Made by a program: the position numbers and the translations under genes. Shown in pieces: positions 18,369 to 26,388 of a stretch of DNA of 64,000 nucleotides (position 1 is its first letter; each line of letters begins with the position of its first letter). The stretch comes from JADKBO01 sp965230345. Lineage in GTDB: Bacteria > Bacteroidota > Bacteroidia > Chitinophagales > Saprospiraceae. Location of the stretch: contig CBDDKR010000002.1 of the NCBI GenBank assembly GCA_965230345.1, positions 1,426,001 to 1,490,000 on the forward strand. Direction: 5' to 3'. The notes below the pieces were generated by a model. It searched no databases. It saw nothing but the letters and a program-made list of their open reading frames with translations, and had not been told where the DNA came from.

Positions 18369-20024
18369 ATGCTAGGACCATCAAGAGCACAGATATCAAG
18401 AACAGCTATAGAACGTATATATATAGCCATGAGACATTTATTTATTCGTGGAGGTTATAAGCCTCTTGGCATGTCCGGTGAAGCGATGATGAAGTCTCTT
18501 CTTGCTCTGAAGCCAGAAATATATGGTTCTATAGCCGATCCTGAAAAGGTAGAATTAAATGGATTACTTTATATATTCCAAAGACTTCCACAAGGTATAG
18601 AGCAATGTCGCTTTGTCAAATTGGTTAGTAGAGAAGGATTTGAAAGCTCTAGTTTTGAGCCTATTATTCCTAGCAAAAGGCGGCGAAACTGTTATCGGGT
18701 AGACAAATCTCAGATGTTGATAGAAATGACCAGAGGTCGAAGTGATATCTACGATGTCATGACGCACTTGACATTTATGTATATTGAAGCTGAGAAAATT
18801 CGTAAAAATGGACTTGATGCTAGACAAAACCCAAATAGATCATGGCAAATCATCGAAGATATTGTTACTAAGGAAGATGATGTTATCGATAGAGATGTAG
18901 CATTAACGCATCTCAGTACACTCTTAGGAAGAACATTTGCAGAGACTGTGGAAATATATACTCAATTCGAAAAAGCAGAGGGTGTAAATAATTTCTACGA
19001 AGTTGTGTACCATTTGGGCAAACTATCGATGGATGAATACTACGACAAAAACGATAGAGAAATAACTTTTTCATCCACATTAAGAGAGCAAATTGGCCAT
19101 CATAATTTTAGTGATGAATGGTCAGCAAAGATTAAGGGTTATATCGTAAATCAGGGCTGGGAAAATCGTGCAATTCATATTATTAGTGCCAATATGCATA
19201 GCGTAATGAATACGATTTATGCAAAAGCTGCTCTGCCAGAGTCAGAACATCTAGAATACCTTGAATTGATGGCTAAACTTAGCCAAAAGGAAAACTCTTC
19301 GATGCGTAAGAAGGTCAAGGCTTTTGCCTTGAAAAATGGAATGAAGGAACTTAAGGATGAGGCTGGTACCAATATATCAATCCAGATTTTCGATCTACAT
19401 TCTATTGTAGAAGCCAATATTCTTGACCTAGATTTTGATTCCAAGAACTTACCGGTAATTGTTGTGATGGATTATGCTTTTGGAGAGCAAGCATATGAGG
19501 CAATGGATGAATTGCTAAAACCATTGAATTCAAGTAGTGAAAAAATCTATTTCGATGTGTCATCCATAAATATCATGGGAAAAGCAGGTATCCTCGAAGG
19601 CAGGAAAGGCGATGTGATGATACCGAATGCTCATGTTTTTGAAGGTACTGCTGATAATTATCCTGTAAACAATCAATTTGATGATAGTGTATTTGAGAAG
19701 TCTGAATTAAAGGTTTATAAGGGCCCAATGATTACGGTACTTGGAACTTCTCTTCAAAACAAAGATGTACTTCGATATTTTCTAAGATCTTCATGGAAAG
19801 CGATTGGACTAGAAATGGAAGGAGCACACTACCAAAAAGCTATTCAAGCAGCATCTATGATTAGAAACAGCATAAAAAGTGGTGTAAAGCTAAGATATGC
19901 GTATTACGCTTCGGATAACCCTCTAGAAACAGGTAGTACACTTGCATCAGGTGGATTGGGATTAGAAGGAGTCGAACCTACCTATTTAATTACTCTGTCT
20001 ATGTTAAAAAGCATCCTTAAGTAA
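18369..20024 (+). CDS. Conserved hypothetical protein with nucleoside-phosphorylase-like C-terminus (DUF6909-like)
   Basis: The 551-residue soluble protein has no signal peptide. Residues 1 to about 330 are mainly helical (IERIYIAMRHLFIRGGYKP, later SNMHSVMNTIY) and I recognise no catalytic motif. From about 360 on it resembles the PNP/MTAN fold: beta strands ending VIVVMDYAFG, ITVLGTS, then IGLEMEGAHYQKA and YYASDNP. EMEGA followed by a SDN/SDxxD-type loop is the purine-binding and catalytic region of nucleosidases such as MTAN and AMP nucleosidase. Family naming as DUF6909 is from memory. An activity on nucleosides or nucleotides is inferred and untested. It is monocistronic, ahead of the HU block. 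Confidence 0.62.
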   Translation: MLGPSRAQISRTAIERIYIAMRHLFIRGGYKPLGMSGEAMMKSLLALKPEIYGSIADPEKVELNGLLYIFQRLPQGIEQCRFVKLVSREGFESSSFEPIIPSKRRRNCYRVDKSQMLIEMTRGRSDIYDVMTHLTFMYIEAEKIRKNGLDARQNPNRSWQIIEDIVTKEDDVIDRDVALTHLSTLLGRTFAETVEIYTQFEKAEGVNNFYEVVYHLGKLSMDEYYDKNDREITFSSTLREQIGHHNFSDEWSAKIKGYIVNQGWENRAIHIISANMHSVMNTIYAKAALPESEHLEYLELMAKLSQKENSSMRKKVKAFALKNGMKELKDEAGTNISIQIFDLHSIVEANILDLDFDSKNLPVIVVMDYAFGEQAYEAMDELLKPLNSSSEKIYFDVSSINIMGKAGILEGRKGDVMIPNAHVFEGTADNYPVNNQFDDSVFEKSELKVYKGPMITVLGTSLQNKDVLRYFLRSSWKAIGLEMEGAHYQKAIQAASMIRNSIKSGVKLRYAYYASDNPLETGSTLASGGLGLEGVEPTYLITLSMLKSILK

Positions 20025-20190
20025 GATTCTATATAAGATGTTATTTTAATCAAAACGCATTAAAATAATATTTAATATAATAAGGCTATTTTTTAACAAG
20101 TGGTTGTAAATCTGTAAGATACACGCAGTACTGCAAGATAAAAAAAGGTTAAAAAAAAGTGTAAAATATTTTCAGATATCAGTATTTTTT

Positions 20191-20199
20191 AGAAATTTG
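20191..20199 (+). promoter_or_regulatory. Candidate -7 element upstream of the HU gene
   Basis: The string agaaatttg, followed by cactccc, resembles the TAnnTTTG -7 box of the Bacteroidota housekeeping sigma factor. It lies 56 bases before the HU start. No clear TTG -33 box is seen at the right spacing, so this is tentative. Confidence 0.3.
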
Positions 20200-20254
20200 C
20201 ACTCCCTTAGTGAAAACGAGGTGTTTATTTTAAATAAGTAAAAACAGAAGAGTA

Positions 20255-20560
20255 ATGAGGAAAGCTGATTTGGTCGCTTCTATAGCAGATAAAACAGGTG
20301 TACCTAAGGTAGATGTTTTGGTAACATTAGAAACATTTTTTAGCGAGGTGAAAGATACATTGGCAGAGGGAGAGAATGTTTACATTAGAGGATTTGGTTC
20401 TTATGTAATCAAGAAAAGAGCAAAGAAAATAGGAAGACATATAAAAAAGAATAAAGCAATAGAAATTCCTGAGCACTTTATTCCATCTTTTAAGCCAGCA
20501 AAGATCTTTGTTGATCAGGTTAAAGAAAACGTGACTTCACTTCCAAAAGACAACGAATAA
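20255..20560 (+). CDS. HU/IHF family DNA-binding protein
   Basis: This 101-residue protein is a canonical HU/IHF-fold subunit. It opens with MRKADLVASIADKTG, carries the dimerisation strands NVYIRGFGSYVIKKR, and has the DNA-intercalating arm region GRHIKKNKAIEIPEHFIPSFKPAK. The Pro in the arm (EIPEHFIPSFKP) replaces the RNPxT of E. coli HU, as is usual for Bacteroidota members. It bends and compacts DNA as a homodimer. It heads a plus-strand cluster with a TPR lipoprotein 11 bp downstream. Confidence 0.93.
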   Translation: MRKADLVASIADKTGVPKVDVLVTLETFFSEVKDTLAEGENVYIRGFGSYVIKKRAKKIGRHIKKNKAIEIPEHFIPSFKPAKIFVDQVKENVTSLPKDNE

Positions 20561-20571
20561 AAAACATTACA

Positions 20572-21351
20572 ATGAATAATAAGCAAAAAATATTAGTAGG
20601 ACTTTGTACTCTATTATTCATTGTGTTATACTGGGGATGTGAGACCAAAACACCTCAGGTTAAGGATAAGGAAAAGTCGTTATCTCATAATATAGAGTCC
20701 ACTGGTATAGAAAACATTCGTATTTCTGCTCATAATGCAATGAATGAAGGACAAAGAGCAATCATAGATCTCCTTGCTACGGAATTGTCTAAATCTACAG
20801 ACAGTACAAAGCTGGAGAAATTGATCAATCTTTCTTCTAAGTGGTACGAGTTTGGAAATCCTGCGATGGCGGGATATTATGCCGAAGAAGTGGCAAAAAT
20901 TGAAAATACAGAAAAGGCTTGGTCCATAAGTGGTACTACATATGCAATCTGCATTAAAGGTGAAAGTGATCAAAAGGTTAAGGATTTTTGTACTAAAAGA
21001 GCTTTGACTTCTTTTGAGAATGCGATTACTATTAATCCTGCGAATGTTGATCATAGGATAAATACAGCCCTTGTAAAGGTAGATAATCCTCCAAATGGCC
21101 AACCGATGACAGGTATTCTTGAATTGTTAGATCTTAACAAGAAATACCCGGAAAATGTATCGGTTCTAAATCAACTCGCTCAATTGGCTCTTAAAACCAA
21201 TCAAGTGGATAAAGCCATTGGTAGGTTGAAAAAAGCGGTGGAATTGGAACCAAATAACAAAATGTCAAATTGTTTACTTGTAGAAGCCTTAACCCAAGCT
21301 GGTAAGGAAGAAGAAGTAACTGCTTATAAAGAAAAATGCCTCGAGAAGTAG
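20572..21351 (+). CDS. TPR-repeat lipoprotein
   Basis: 259 residues. The N-terminus ILVGLCTLLFIVLYWGC is a lipoprotein signal with Cys at about residue 23. The mature part has tetratricopeptide repeats, clearest at the C-terminus (AQLALKTNQVDKAIGRLKKA followed by VELEPNN). TPR proteins mediate protein contacts; the partner is not evident. It is conserved in this position between HU and RNase G genes in many Bacteroidota as far as I recall. It is separated from HU by 11 bp and from the 30-residue ribosomal-type protein by 30 bp, so one transcript is likely. Confidence 0.8.
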   Translation: MNNKQKILVGLCTLLFIVLYWGCETKTPQVKDKEKSLSHNIESTGIENIRISAHNAMNEGQRAIIDLLATELSKSTDSTKLEKLINLSSKWYEFGNPAMAGYYAEEVAKIENTEKAWSISGTTYAICIKGESDQKVKDFCTKRALTSFENAITINPANVDHRINTALVKVDNPPNGQPMTGILELLDLNKKYPENVSVLNQLAQLALKTNQVDKAIGRLKKAVELEPNNKMSNCLLVEALTQAGKEEEVTAYKEKCLEK

Positions 21352-21381
21352 AGGTGATTAGTTAATCAAAATCTTTTAACA

Positions 21382-21474
21382 ATGCCTTGCGGTAAAAAAA
21401 GAAAAAGACATAAGATCTCAACTCATAAGAGAAAGAAGAGATTGAGAAAAAACAGACATAAGAAAAAGAAATAA
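21382..21474 (+). CDS. AURKAIP1/COX24-type small basic ribosomal protein (30 aa)
   Basis: A 30-codon ORF starts at ATG 21382 and ends with TAA at 21472-21474. It begins MPCGKKRKRHKIS and continues with THKRKKRLRKNRHKKKK, so about two thirds of its residues are Lys, Arg or His. This matches the AURKAIP1/COX24 C-terminal family; mitochondrial mS38 and mycobacterial bS22 are related small-subunit proteins. It sits between the TPR lipoprotein and RNase G genes and is followed 13 bp later by a terminator hairpin. It is easily missed by gene callers because of its size. Confidence 0.85.
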   Translation: MPCGKKRKRHKISTHKRKKRLRKNRHKKKK

Positions 21475-21487
21475 TATAAATTTCTAT

Positions 21488-21522
21488 CCAACAAGGATTT
21501 TGTTTGAACAAATCCTTGTTGG
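21488..21522 (+). terminator. Intrinsic terminator-like hairpin
   Basis: Arms at 21488-21500 (ccaacaaggattt) and 21510-21522 are perfectly complementary over 13 bp around a 9-nt loop. The following sequence is only moderately T-rich (tatttgtcc). It probably ends the HU-TPR-COX24 transcript. Confidence 0.65.
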
Positions 21523-21625
21523 TATTTGTCCTAAATAACCCAAAGACATAATCACGGTTTTGGCTTTCGCTTACCTTATAGAGTGAAAGTGATAAACAAC
21601 CATTATTATTCCTTATACTCTACTA

Positions 21626-21648
21626 TTTGATTTCGTAGTGAAATCAAA
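21626..21648 (+). promoter_or_regulatory. Hairpin in the 5' leader of the RNase G gene
   Basis: tttgatttc (21626-21634) and gaaatcaaa (21640-21648) form a perfect 9-bp stem with a 5-nt loop, ending 27 bases before the RNase G start. There is no T run after it, so a leader structure is more likely than a terminator. Confidence 0.4.
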
Positions 21649-21674
21649 TTCTTGAATGTTCATTAGTGCATCTA

Positions 21675-23246
21675 ATGACAGTAAATATATATACGGTGGA
21701 AAAAGAATTAATCATAAATTCCTCTCCTACCGAAGTAGAGATAGCCTTACTTGAAAATGGGAAGCTCGTCGAAATACATCGACAAAAAACAAGTGTTAGC
21801 TTTTCGGTTGGAGATATTTTTTTAGGAAAAATAAAAAAGACAATGCCCAGTCTCAATGCGGCATTTCTTGACATTGGTCATCGGAAAGATGCATTTTTGC
21901 ATTATACTGACCTAGGGCCACAAATCAATAGTCTTAAGCAATATACTACAGACGTAATGGGCCAAAAATACAATAGCCCTACTCTGGAGAATTTCGAGAT
22001 GCTTCCTGAAAATCCAAAAGATGGAAAAATCACAGATGTTTTGCCTAAAGAAACACCTGTCCTAGTTCAAATCCTTAAAGAACCCATATCAACAAAAGGG
22101 CCAAGATTGAGTTGTGAAATTACAATTCCTGGAAGATATTTGGTTCTAAGTCCTTTTTATGACAATATATCCATATCTAAAAAGATTGGCAGCAGTGAAG
22201 AAAGAAAAAGACTAAGGGTCTTAATCGAAAGCATTAAGCCAAAAAACTTCGGAATTATTGTTCGTACTGCAGCTGAAGGAAAAAAAGTAGCAGATTTGCA
22301 TGGTGAAGTTAGGTCACTTATGAATAAGTGGAAAACCATGCGCGAAGAATTGTCACAAACCTCAAGCCCTGACAAGCTACTAAGTGAAATGGATAAAGCA
22401 ACTTCCATTTTAAGAGATGTTTTGAGTGGAAGTTTCTCCAAAATCTCTAGTAATGATAGAGAGATGTGTGACAGTATCAAGAATTACTTAAAGGACATCG
22501 CACCAGATCAAGTCAATATAGTGAAACACTATCGAGGACAAAGATCAATTTTTGACGCCAATGATGTGACCAGACAGATAAAATCTTCTTTTGGTAAAAC
22601 GTCTACCATGTCTAGTGGAGCTTATTTGGTTATCGAACATACTGAAGCAATGCACGTCATAGACGTCAATAGTGGACCTAAGATGGTAAAAAGGGGACAG
22701 GAAGAATCCGCATTGGCTGTTAATGTTGAAGCGGCAGAAGAAATCGCGAGACAACTAAGACTAAGGGATATTGGAGGTTTGATAATCATCGATTTTATCG
22801 ACATGAGAAATCCTGAAAACAAGTCAACTTTGTTTAAAAAGATGAAGGAGTTCATGGCCAATGATCGAGCTCAACATACCATATTGCCTCTAAGTAAATT
22901 TGGATTGATTCAAATCACTCGACAAAGGGTTAGACCTGAGGTGAAAATAGACACAAGTGAGAAATGTACGACTTGTGGTGGAACTGGAAAATCAAAAGCT
23001 TCTATTCTCATTTTGGATGATATCGAGCGTGACATTGATTTCCTTATAGAAACACGTCCAAATGCTAAACTGGCATTAAAGGTTCATCCATTTATCAAGT
23101 CACATTTAACCAAAGGAATTAAATCTGTGAGATTTCAGTGGTGGTTGAAAAAACGAAAATGGATAAAAATCCAAGAAGACACGGATTATTCGTTAAGTGA
23201 TTATACCTTTTTTGATCAGCAAGGTGAGGAAATTAGACTAGATTAA
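21675..23246 (+). CDS. rng: Ribonuclease E/G family endoribonuclease
   Basis: From the ATG at 21675 the protein has 523 residues. A GTG 9 bases upstream is also in frame, but family proteins start close to KELIINSSPTEVEIALLENG. An S1-like RNA-binding insertion lies near residues 30-125 (VGDIFLGKIKKTMPSLNAAFLDIG). The catalytic DNase I-like region includes HVIDVNSGPKMVKRG at about 326, with the Mg-binding Asp, and GGLIIIDFIDM. The Zn-link Cys pair sits in CTTCGGTG at about 430. The length fits RNase G/CafA without the E. coli RNase E scaffold tail. It matures rRNA and starts mRNA decay. A hairpin lies in its leader. Confidence 0.93.
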   Translation: MTVNIYTVEKELIINSSPTEVEIALLENGKLVEIHRQKTSVSFSVGDIFLGKIKKTMPSLNAAFLDIGHRKDAFLHYTDLGPQINSLKQYTTDVMGQKYNSPTLENFEMLPENPKDGKITDVLPKETPVLVQILKEPISTKGPRLSCEITIPGRYLVLSPFYDNISISKKIGSSEERKRLRVLIESIKPKNFGIIVRTAAEGKKVADLHGEVRSLMNKWKTMREELSQTSSPDKLLSEMDKATSILRDVLSGSFSKISSNDREMCDSIKNYLKDIAPDQVNIVKHYRGQRSIFDANDVTRQIKSSFGKTSTMSSGAYLVIEHTEAMHVIDVNSGPKMVKRGQEESALAVNVEAAEEIARQLRLRDIGGLIIIDFIDMRNPENKSTLFKKMKEFMANDRAQHTILPLSKFGLIQITRQRVRPEVKIDTSEKCTTCGGTGKSKASILILDDIERDIDFLIETRPNAKLALKVHPFIKSHLTKGIKSVRFQWWLKKRKWIKIQEDTDYSLSDYTFFDQQGEEIRLD

Positions 23247-23262
23247 CTCTAAAATTAAACAT

Positions 23263-23760
23263 ATGAAATACATAGTCATTGCATTAACTTTATTTGGAGT
23301 ATGGAGTTGTCAATCGCCTAGTAACACTTCTCCTACTCAGGAATCTGCTCTTGAAGGCAACAAATCTACAATGGTTTTTGATTCATTGCTGGCACAGGAA
23401 GTTGGAGCAGATCAATATGGTATGAAGCCTTATGTATTTGCCTTTTTGTACAGAGGACCAAACAGACCTCAGGAACAGAAATTAAGAGATTCTTTACAAA
23501 GAGCACATATGTCCAATATCGGCAGACTTGCTGAAGAAGGAAATCTTGTGCTCGCAGGACCGATGCTAGATCCTGATTCTGATCTTCGCGGTATTTATAT
23601 ATTTAATACTCCTTCAATTGATACAGCGACTATTTGGACACAATCAGACCCAGCGATCCAACATGGTAGTTTAAGAATGGAACTTATGCCTTGGTATGGA
23701 TCGGCTGCATTAATGAAGGTTAATAATTTACATAAAAAGGTAGCTAAAATCGAAATATAG
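23263..23760 (+). CDS. YciI-like lipoprotein
   Basis: 165 residues with a lipoprotein signal (YIVIALTLFGVWSC; Cys at about residue 16), then a linker, then a YciI-like domain: YVFAFLYRGPNR, RAHMSNIGRLAEEGNLVLAGPM, and IWTQSDPAIQHGSLRMELMPW. The conserved His in RAHM and the LAGP strand match the YciI ferredoxin-like fold. YciI proteins have weak dehydrochlorinase-like or unknown activity; an envelope-anchored version has no established role. It is 16 bp after RNase G and 9 bp before rnpA, so co-transcription is likely. Confidence 0.78.
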   Translation: MKYIVIALTLFGVWSCQSPSNTSPTQESALEGNKSTMVFDSLLAQEVGADQYGMKPYVFAFLYRGPNRPQEQKLRDSLQRAHMSNIGRLAEEGNLVLAGPMLDPDSDLRGIYIFNTPSIDTATIWTQSDPAIQHGSLRMELMPWYGSAALMKVNNLHKKVAKIEI

Positions 23761-23769
23761 ATCATTAAT

Positions 23770-24150
23770 ATGACCACTAAAGGTTCTAATGATTTTGGTA
23801 AGGAACAAAAGCTGAAATCTAGAAAAAGGATTGCGGAAATTTTTGAATTAAAAAAATCCACCTTTGCCCATCCGATTAAGTGCTTTTATCTATTTGACCG
23901 TTCAAATATCATTGAAGGACCTCCAAGGGTTGCTGTCGTTGTACCGAAGCGTAGTTTTAAAAAAGCGGTCGATCGAAATAGAATCAAGAGACTTATGCGT
24001 GAAGTTTATCGACTGAACAGTTCCAATTTAAAAAAGTATAATATTGATTTGTTAATGATTTTTATTGGTAAAGGAATGCCCCAATATGCTGAAATAGAAA
24101 AGGGTGTTAAAAGGATCATACATAACCTCACCAAAGAAGTTGAGTCTTAA
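23770..24150 (+). CDS. rnpA: Ribonuclease P protein component
   Basis: 126 residues. The diagnostic RNR motif is clear in KKAVDRNRIKRLMREVYRLN (about residues 70-89), preceded by PRVAVVVPKRSF, the central beta strand that contacts the pre-tRNA leader. The protein binds RNase P RNA and assists 5' maturation of tRNA. In many bacteria rnpA lies beside rpmH; here it follows a YciI-like gene and is convergent with hemD, an arrangement known in Bacteroidota. Confidence 0.93.
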   Translation: MTTKGSNDFGKEQKLKSRKRIAEIFELKKSTFAHPIKCFYLFDRSNIIEGPPRVAVVVPKRSFKKAVDRNRIKRLMREVYRLNSSNLKKYNIDLLMIFIGKGMPQYAEIEKGVKRIIHNLTKEVES

Positions 24151-24199
24151 TTTTGATCATTTAATTATAATGAAAAAGAAGAGTTTGGGTTTGGCCCCA

Positions 24200-24443
24200 A
24201 TTAATTCTTATTAGTAGCCATTTAAATGGAGTGGAATTGGTCAAACAATCCTAATAATGAATGGCATTGATTCATCAATCGATTTTGGACTCATAAGAGC
24301 ATGCCTCTGTTTACGATTTTCAGCACAATGTCCTAAAATAATTTGAAAGAGTGTTTAGATCATTTGGTGGTGCAATAAAACCTTATCACGTATTAACCCA
24401 AACAAATAAATAGTCGATTAATAAAACTAAAGTTAGCTTTGTG
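24200..24443 (+). pseudogene. Decayed copy of the FemAB/GNAT-like gene at 9504
   Basis: Two blocks match that gene. Around 24218 the string tttaaatggagtgg matches the middle of the gene near 9892. From 24268 to about 24440 the sequence follows the last 180 bases of the gene, including attcatcaatcgat, aatttgaaagagtgttta and ataaaactaaagttagc. About 380 bases between the two blocks are missing, and stops and frameshifts destroy the frame. This is a relic of a duplicated gene. It also fills the rnpA-hemD intergenic space. Confidence 0.85.
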
Positions 24444-25262
24444 TTAATCTAAGTTGGATTGCTTAAGATAGCTTTCTAGAGCCATAGCCATAGATGGAGT
24501 CTTAGGACTTGGTGCAAGTATATTGGCATATAATCCTCTTTCCTCCACAGCCTTTTGAGTTAATTTCCCAAATACAGCTATTCTAGTATCGTTTTGCTTG
24601 AAATCTGGAAAGTTTTCATACAAAGATTCTATCCCTTGTGGACTAAAGAATACCAAAACATCGTAAGTTACATCGCTTAGATCAGAGAGGTCACTACTCA
24701 GCGTTTTATACATAACAACTTCAGTGTAATCTATCTTTTCTTTGTCTAAGAATGCTACGGTCTTTTTAGCTCCTAAGTTTGAACATGGCAAAAGAAATTT
24801 TTCCTTATCTCTATGTTTATTAAAGTAGTTGGCTAAACTGTCTATCTTTTTATTCCCTACAAAAACCTTTCTTTTTCTGTACTGAATAAACTTTTGTAGA
24901 TAATATGCCACGGCTTCACTGATGCAGAAGTACTTCATATCAGGAGAAACCTTTATACGCATCTCTTCACAAATTCTGAAGTAGTTTTCAATAGCATTTC
25001 TACTAGTGAAAATTACAGCAGTGAATTCGTCAGGTCTAATTCTATGTTTTCTGAATTCTTTTTCAGGAACGCCCTCGACATGAATAAACTGTCTCCAATC
25101 AATCTGAAGACCGTATTTTTTTTCAATTTCGTAATAAGGAGACCTTTCAGGCTTGGGCTGAGACACAAGTATGGTCTTTATCTTTTTATACTGCTCGTTA
25201 TATTCAGTATTTTCTCCTTTTGTATTTGCCGCGGAAGATGATGAGTTACTCAAATGTAGCAA
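24444..25262 (-). CDS. hemD: Uroporphyrinogen-III synthase
   Basis: 272 residues in the Bacteroidota HemD style: KTILVSQPKPERSPYYEIEKKYGLQ, FIHVEGVPEKEFRK, AVIFTSRNAIENYFRICEEM, KYFCISEAVAYYLQKFI, and late VLVFFSPQGIESL and IAVFGKLTQKAVEE. The two-domain alpha/beta fold closes the D ring of hydroxymethylbilane with inversion, giving uroporphyrinogen III for haem. No ATG is available in the first 70 codons. A TTG at 25262 is the most upstream near-canonical start, and the conserved region begins about 28 codons in, so the exact start is uncertain. It is 19 bp downstream of DUF4271, matching the usual gene pair. Confidence 0.88.
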   Translation of the reverse strand: MLHLSNSSSSAANTKGENTEYNEQYKKIKTILVSQPKPERSPYYEIEKKYGLQIDWRQFIHVEGVPEKEFRKHRIRPDEFTAVIFTSRNAIENYFRICEEMRIKVSPDMKYFCISEAVAYYLQKFIQYRKRKVFVGNKKIDSLANYFNKHRDKEKFLLPCSNLGAKKTVAFLDKEKIDYTEVVMYKTLSSDLSDLSDVTYDVLVFFSPQGIESLYENFPDFKQNDTRIAVFGKLTQKAVEERGLYANILAPSPKTPSMAMALESYLKQSNLD

Positions 25263-25281
25263 ATTTTCTATTTTACTAAAT

Positions 25282-26241
25282 CTACAATTTCTCCAAAAAC
25301 TTAACCAAAATCAGTATTGGTGCAATTTCGAGAGTGCAAAGGTAAATAAAAAAGAGGATAATATTGTTAAAAATATAGGATATCGATATCGCAAGTCCTC
25401 TGACGTATCGAATAAAGAGCAATAATCCCACAAATCCTAATCCAATAAATAGCGTTGTACTAGCAACTTTTTCGTCTCCAAATGTAAGTAATAAATTGAT
25501 AGGGAACAAAGCTATACCTATTACACCATTGTATACATGAACCGCAAAACTGTACAGAGATGTTTCCTTTTGGATTGGGAATATACTTCCTACAAAAAAC
25601 AAACTTATGTGTTTAACTACATATACTGCAATAAGGAATAATGCGCAATACAAAAATTGTTGAATGTTAATTGGACTAAAGGCAAAATGGTGGGCCAAAA
25701 GCATTAAGAATATTCCTCCGTTGATATAATATATCAGATACAAAAGTATATACTCCAAAGAAAGTCCTTTTTTCGCTCGATGTTCAAGTTTGAGTATGTT
25801 TTCATTAATAGAAGCACGGGTCAAATTACTGAATAATTTTCTTTGACTAGATGTAGCAAGTACCAATAAAACAAGAGCTCCAAGTAATAGCCAATAGACA
25901 AAGCCTTTTGATGAAGTTGTCTTTTTTACGGAAGATATGGGTTTTTGATCGACATCTTTGACCTTTACATCTTTTCTTCTAAGTGGAATATGATTGACCT
26001 CAAATGGATTGGATTTGTATTCCTGATTGGTCTGATTGTCTTTCAACTCATTATGTGTAACGTCTTGTGGAGAAGATATTGCTGTCGTGTCTACAATGGA
26101 AATGATTTTTTCTACCGAACGGTTACGAATTTCAAATGGGTTTTTCCTCGTCTGGCCATCTAAATCCCATGACAAAAATGAAAGTGTGACCACGATCAAT
26201 AAAGGAATAAATCTTAATTTGGGATTTGTAAACATAATCAT
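25282..26241 (-). CDS. DUF4271 domain membrane protein
   Basis: From the ATG at 26241 (another lies at 26235; a TTG at 26253 is less likely) the protein has about 319 residues. It starts with a signal or first membrane segment (RFIPLLIVVTLSFLSWD). A charged linker of about 95 residues follows, then a series of membrane helices between about residue 115 and the end. The block from LEHRAKKGLSLEYILLYLIYY to the C-terminus matches the DUF4271 family, which is confined to Bacteroidota and usually sits next to uroporphyrinogen-III synthase. Function is unknown; the neighbourhood suggests a link to haem or envelope biology. Confidence 0.83.
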   Translation of the reverse strand: MIMFTNPKLRFIPLLIVVTLSFLSWDLDGQTRKNPFEIRNRSVEKIISIVDTTAISSPQDVTHNELKDNQTNQEYKSNPFEVNHIPLRRKDVKVKDVDQKPISSVKKTTSSKGFVYWLLLGALVLLVLATSSQRKLFSNLTRASINENILKLEHRAKKGLSLEYILLYLIYYINGGIFLMLLAHHFAFSPINIQQFLYCALFLIAVYVVKHISLFFVGSIFPIQKETSLYSFAVHVYNGVIGIALFPINLLLTFGDEKVASTTLFIGLGFVGLLLFIRYVRGLAISISYIFNNIILFFIYLCTLEIAPILILVKFLEKL

Positions 26242-26388
26242 AATAATATGCAAAAGTAGGGAGTTTCATCTTGCATTCAAATTATCTAGTTTAATTTTGA
26301 TAATATATTGCAATAAATTCGAATGCAAATTCGATTTTAGATTGTGTTTGACGATAATAGATGTAGAAATTAAATCTTTTAAGACTAG

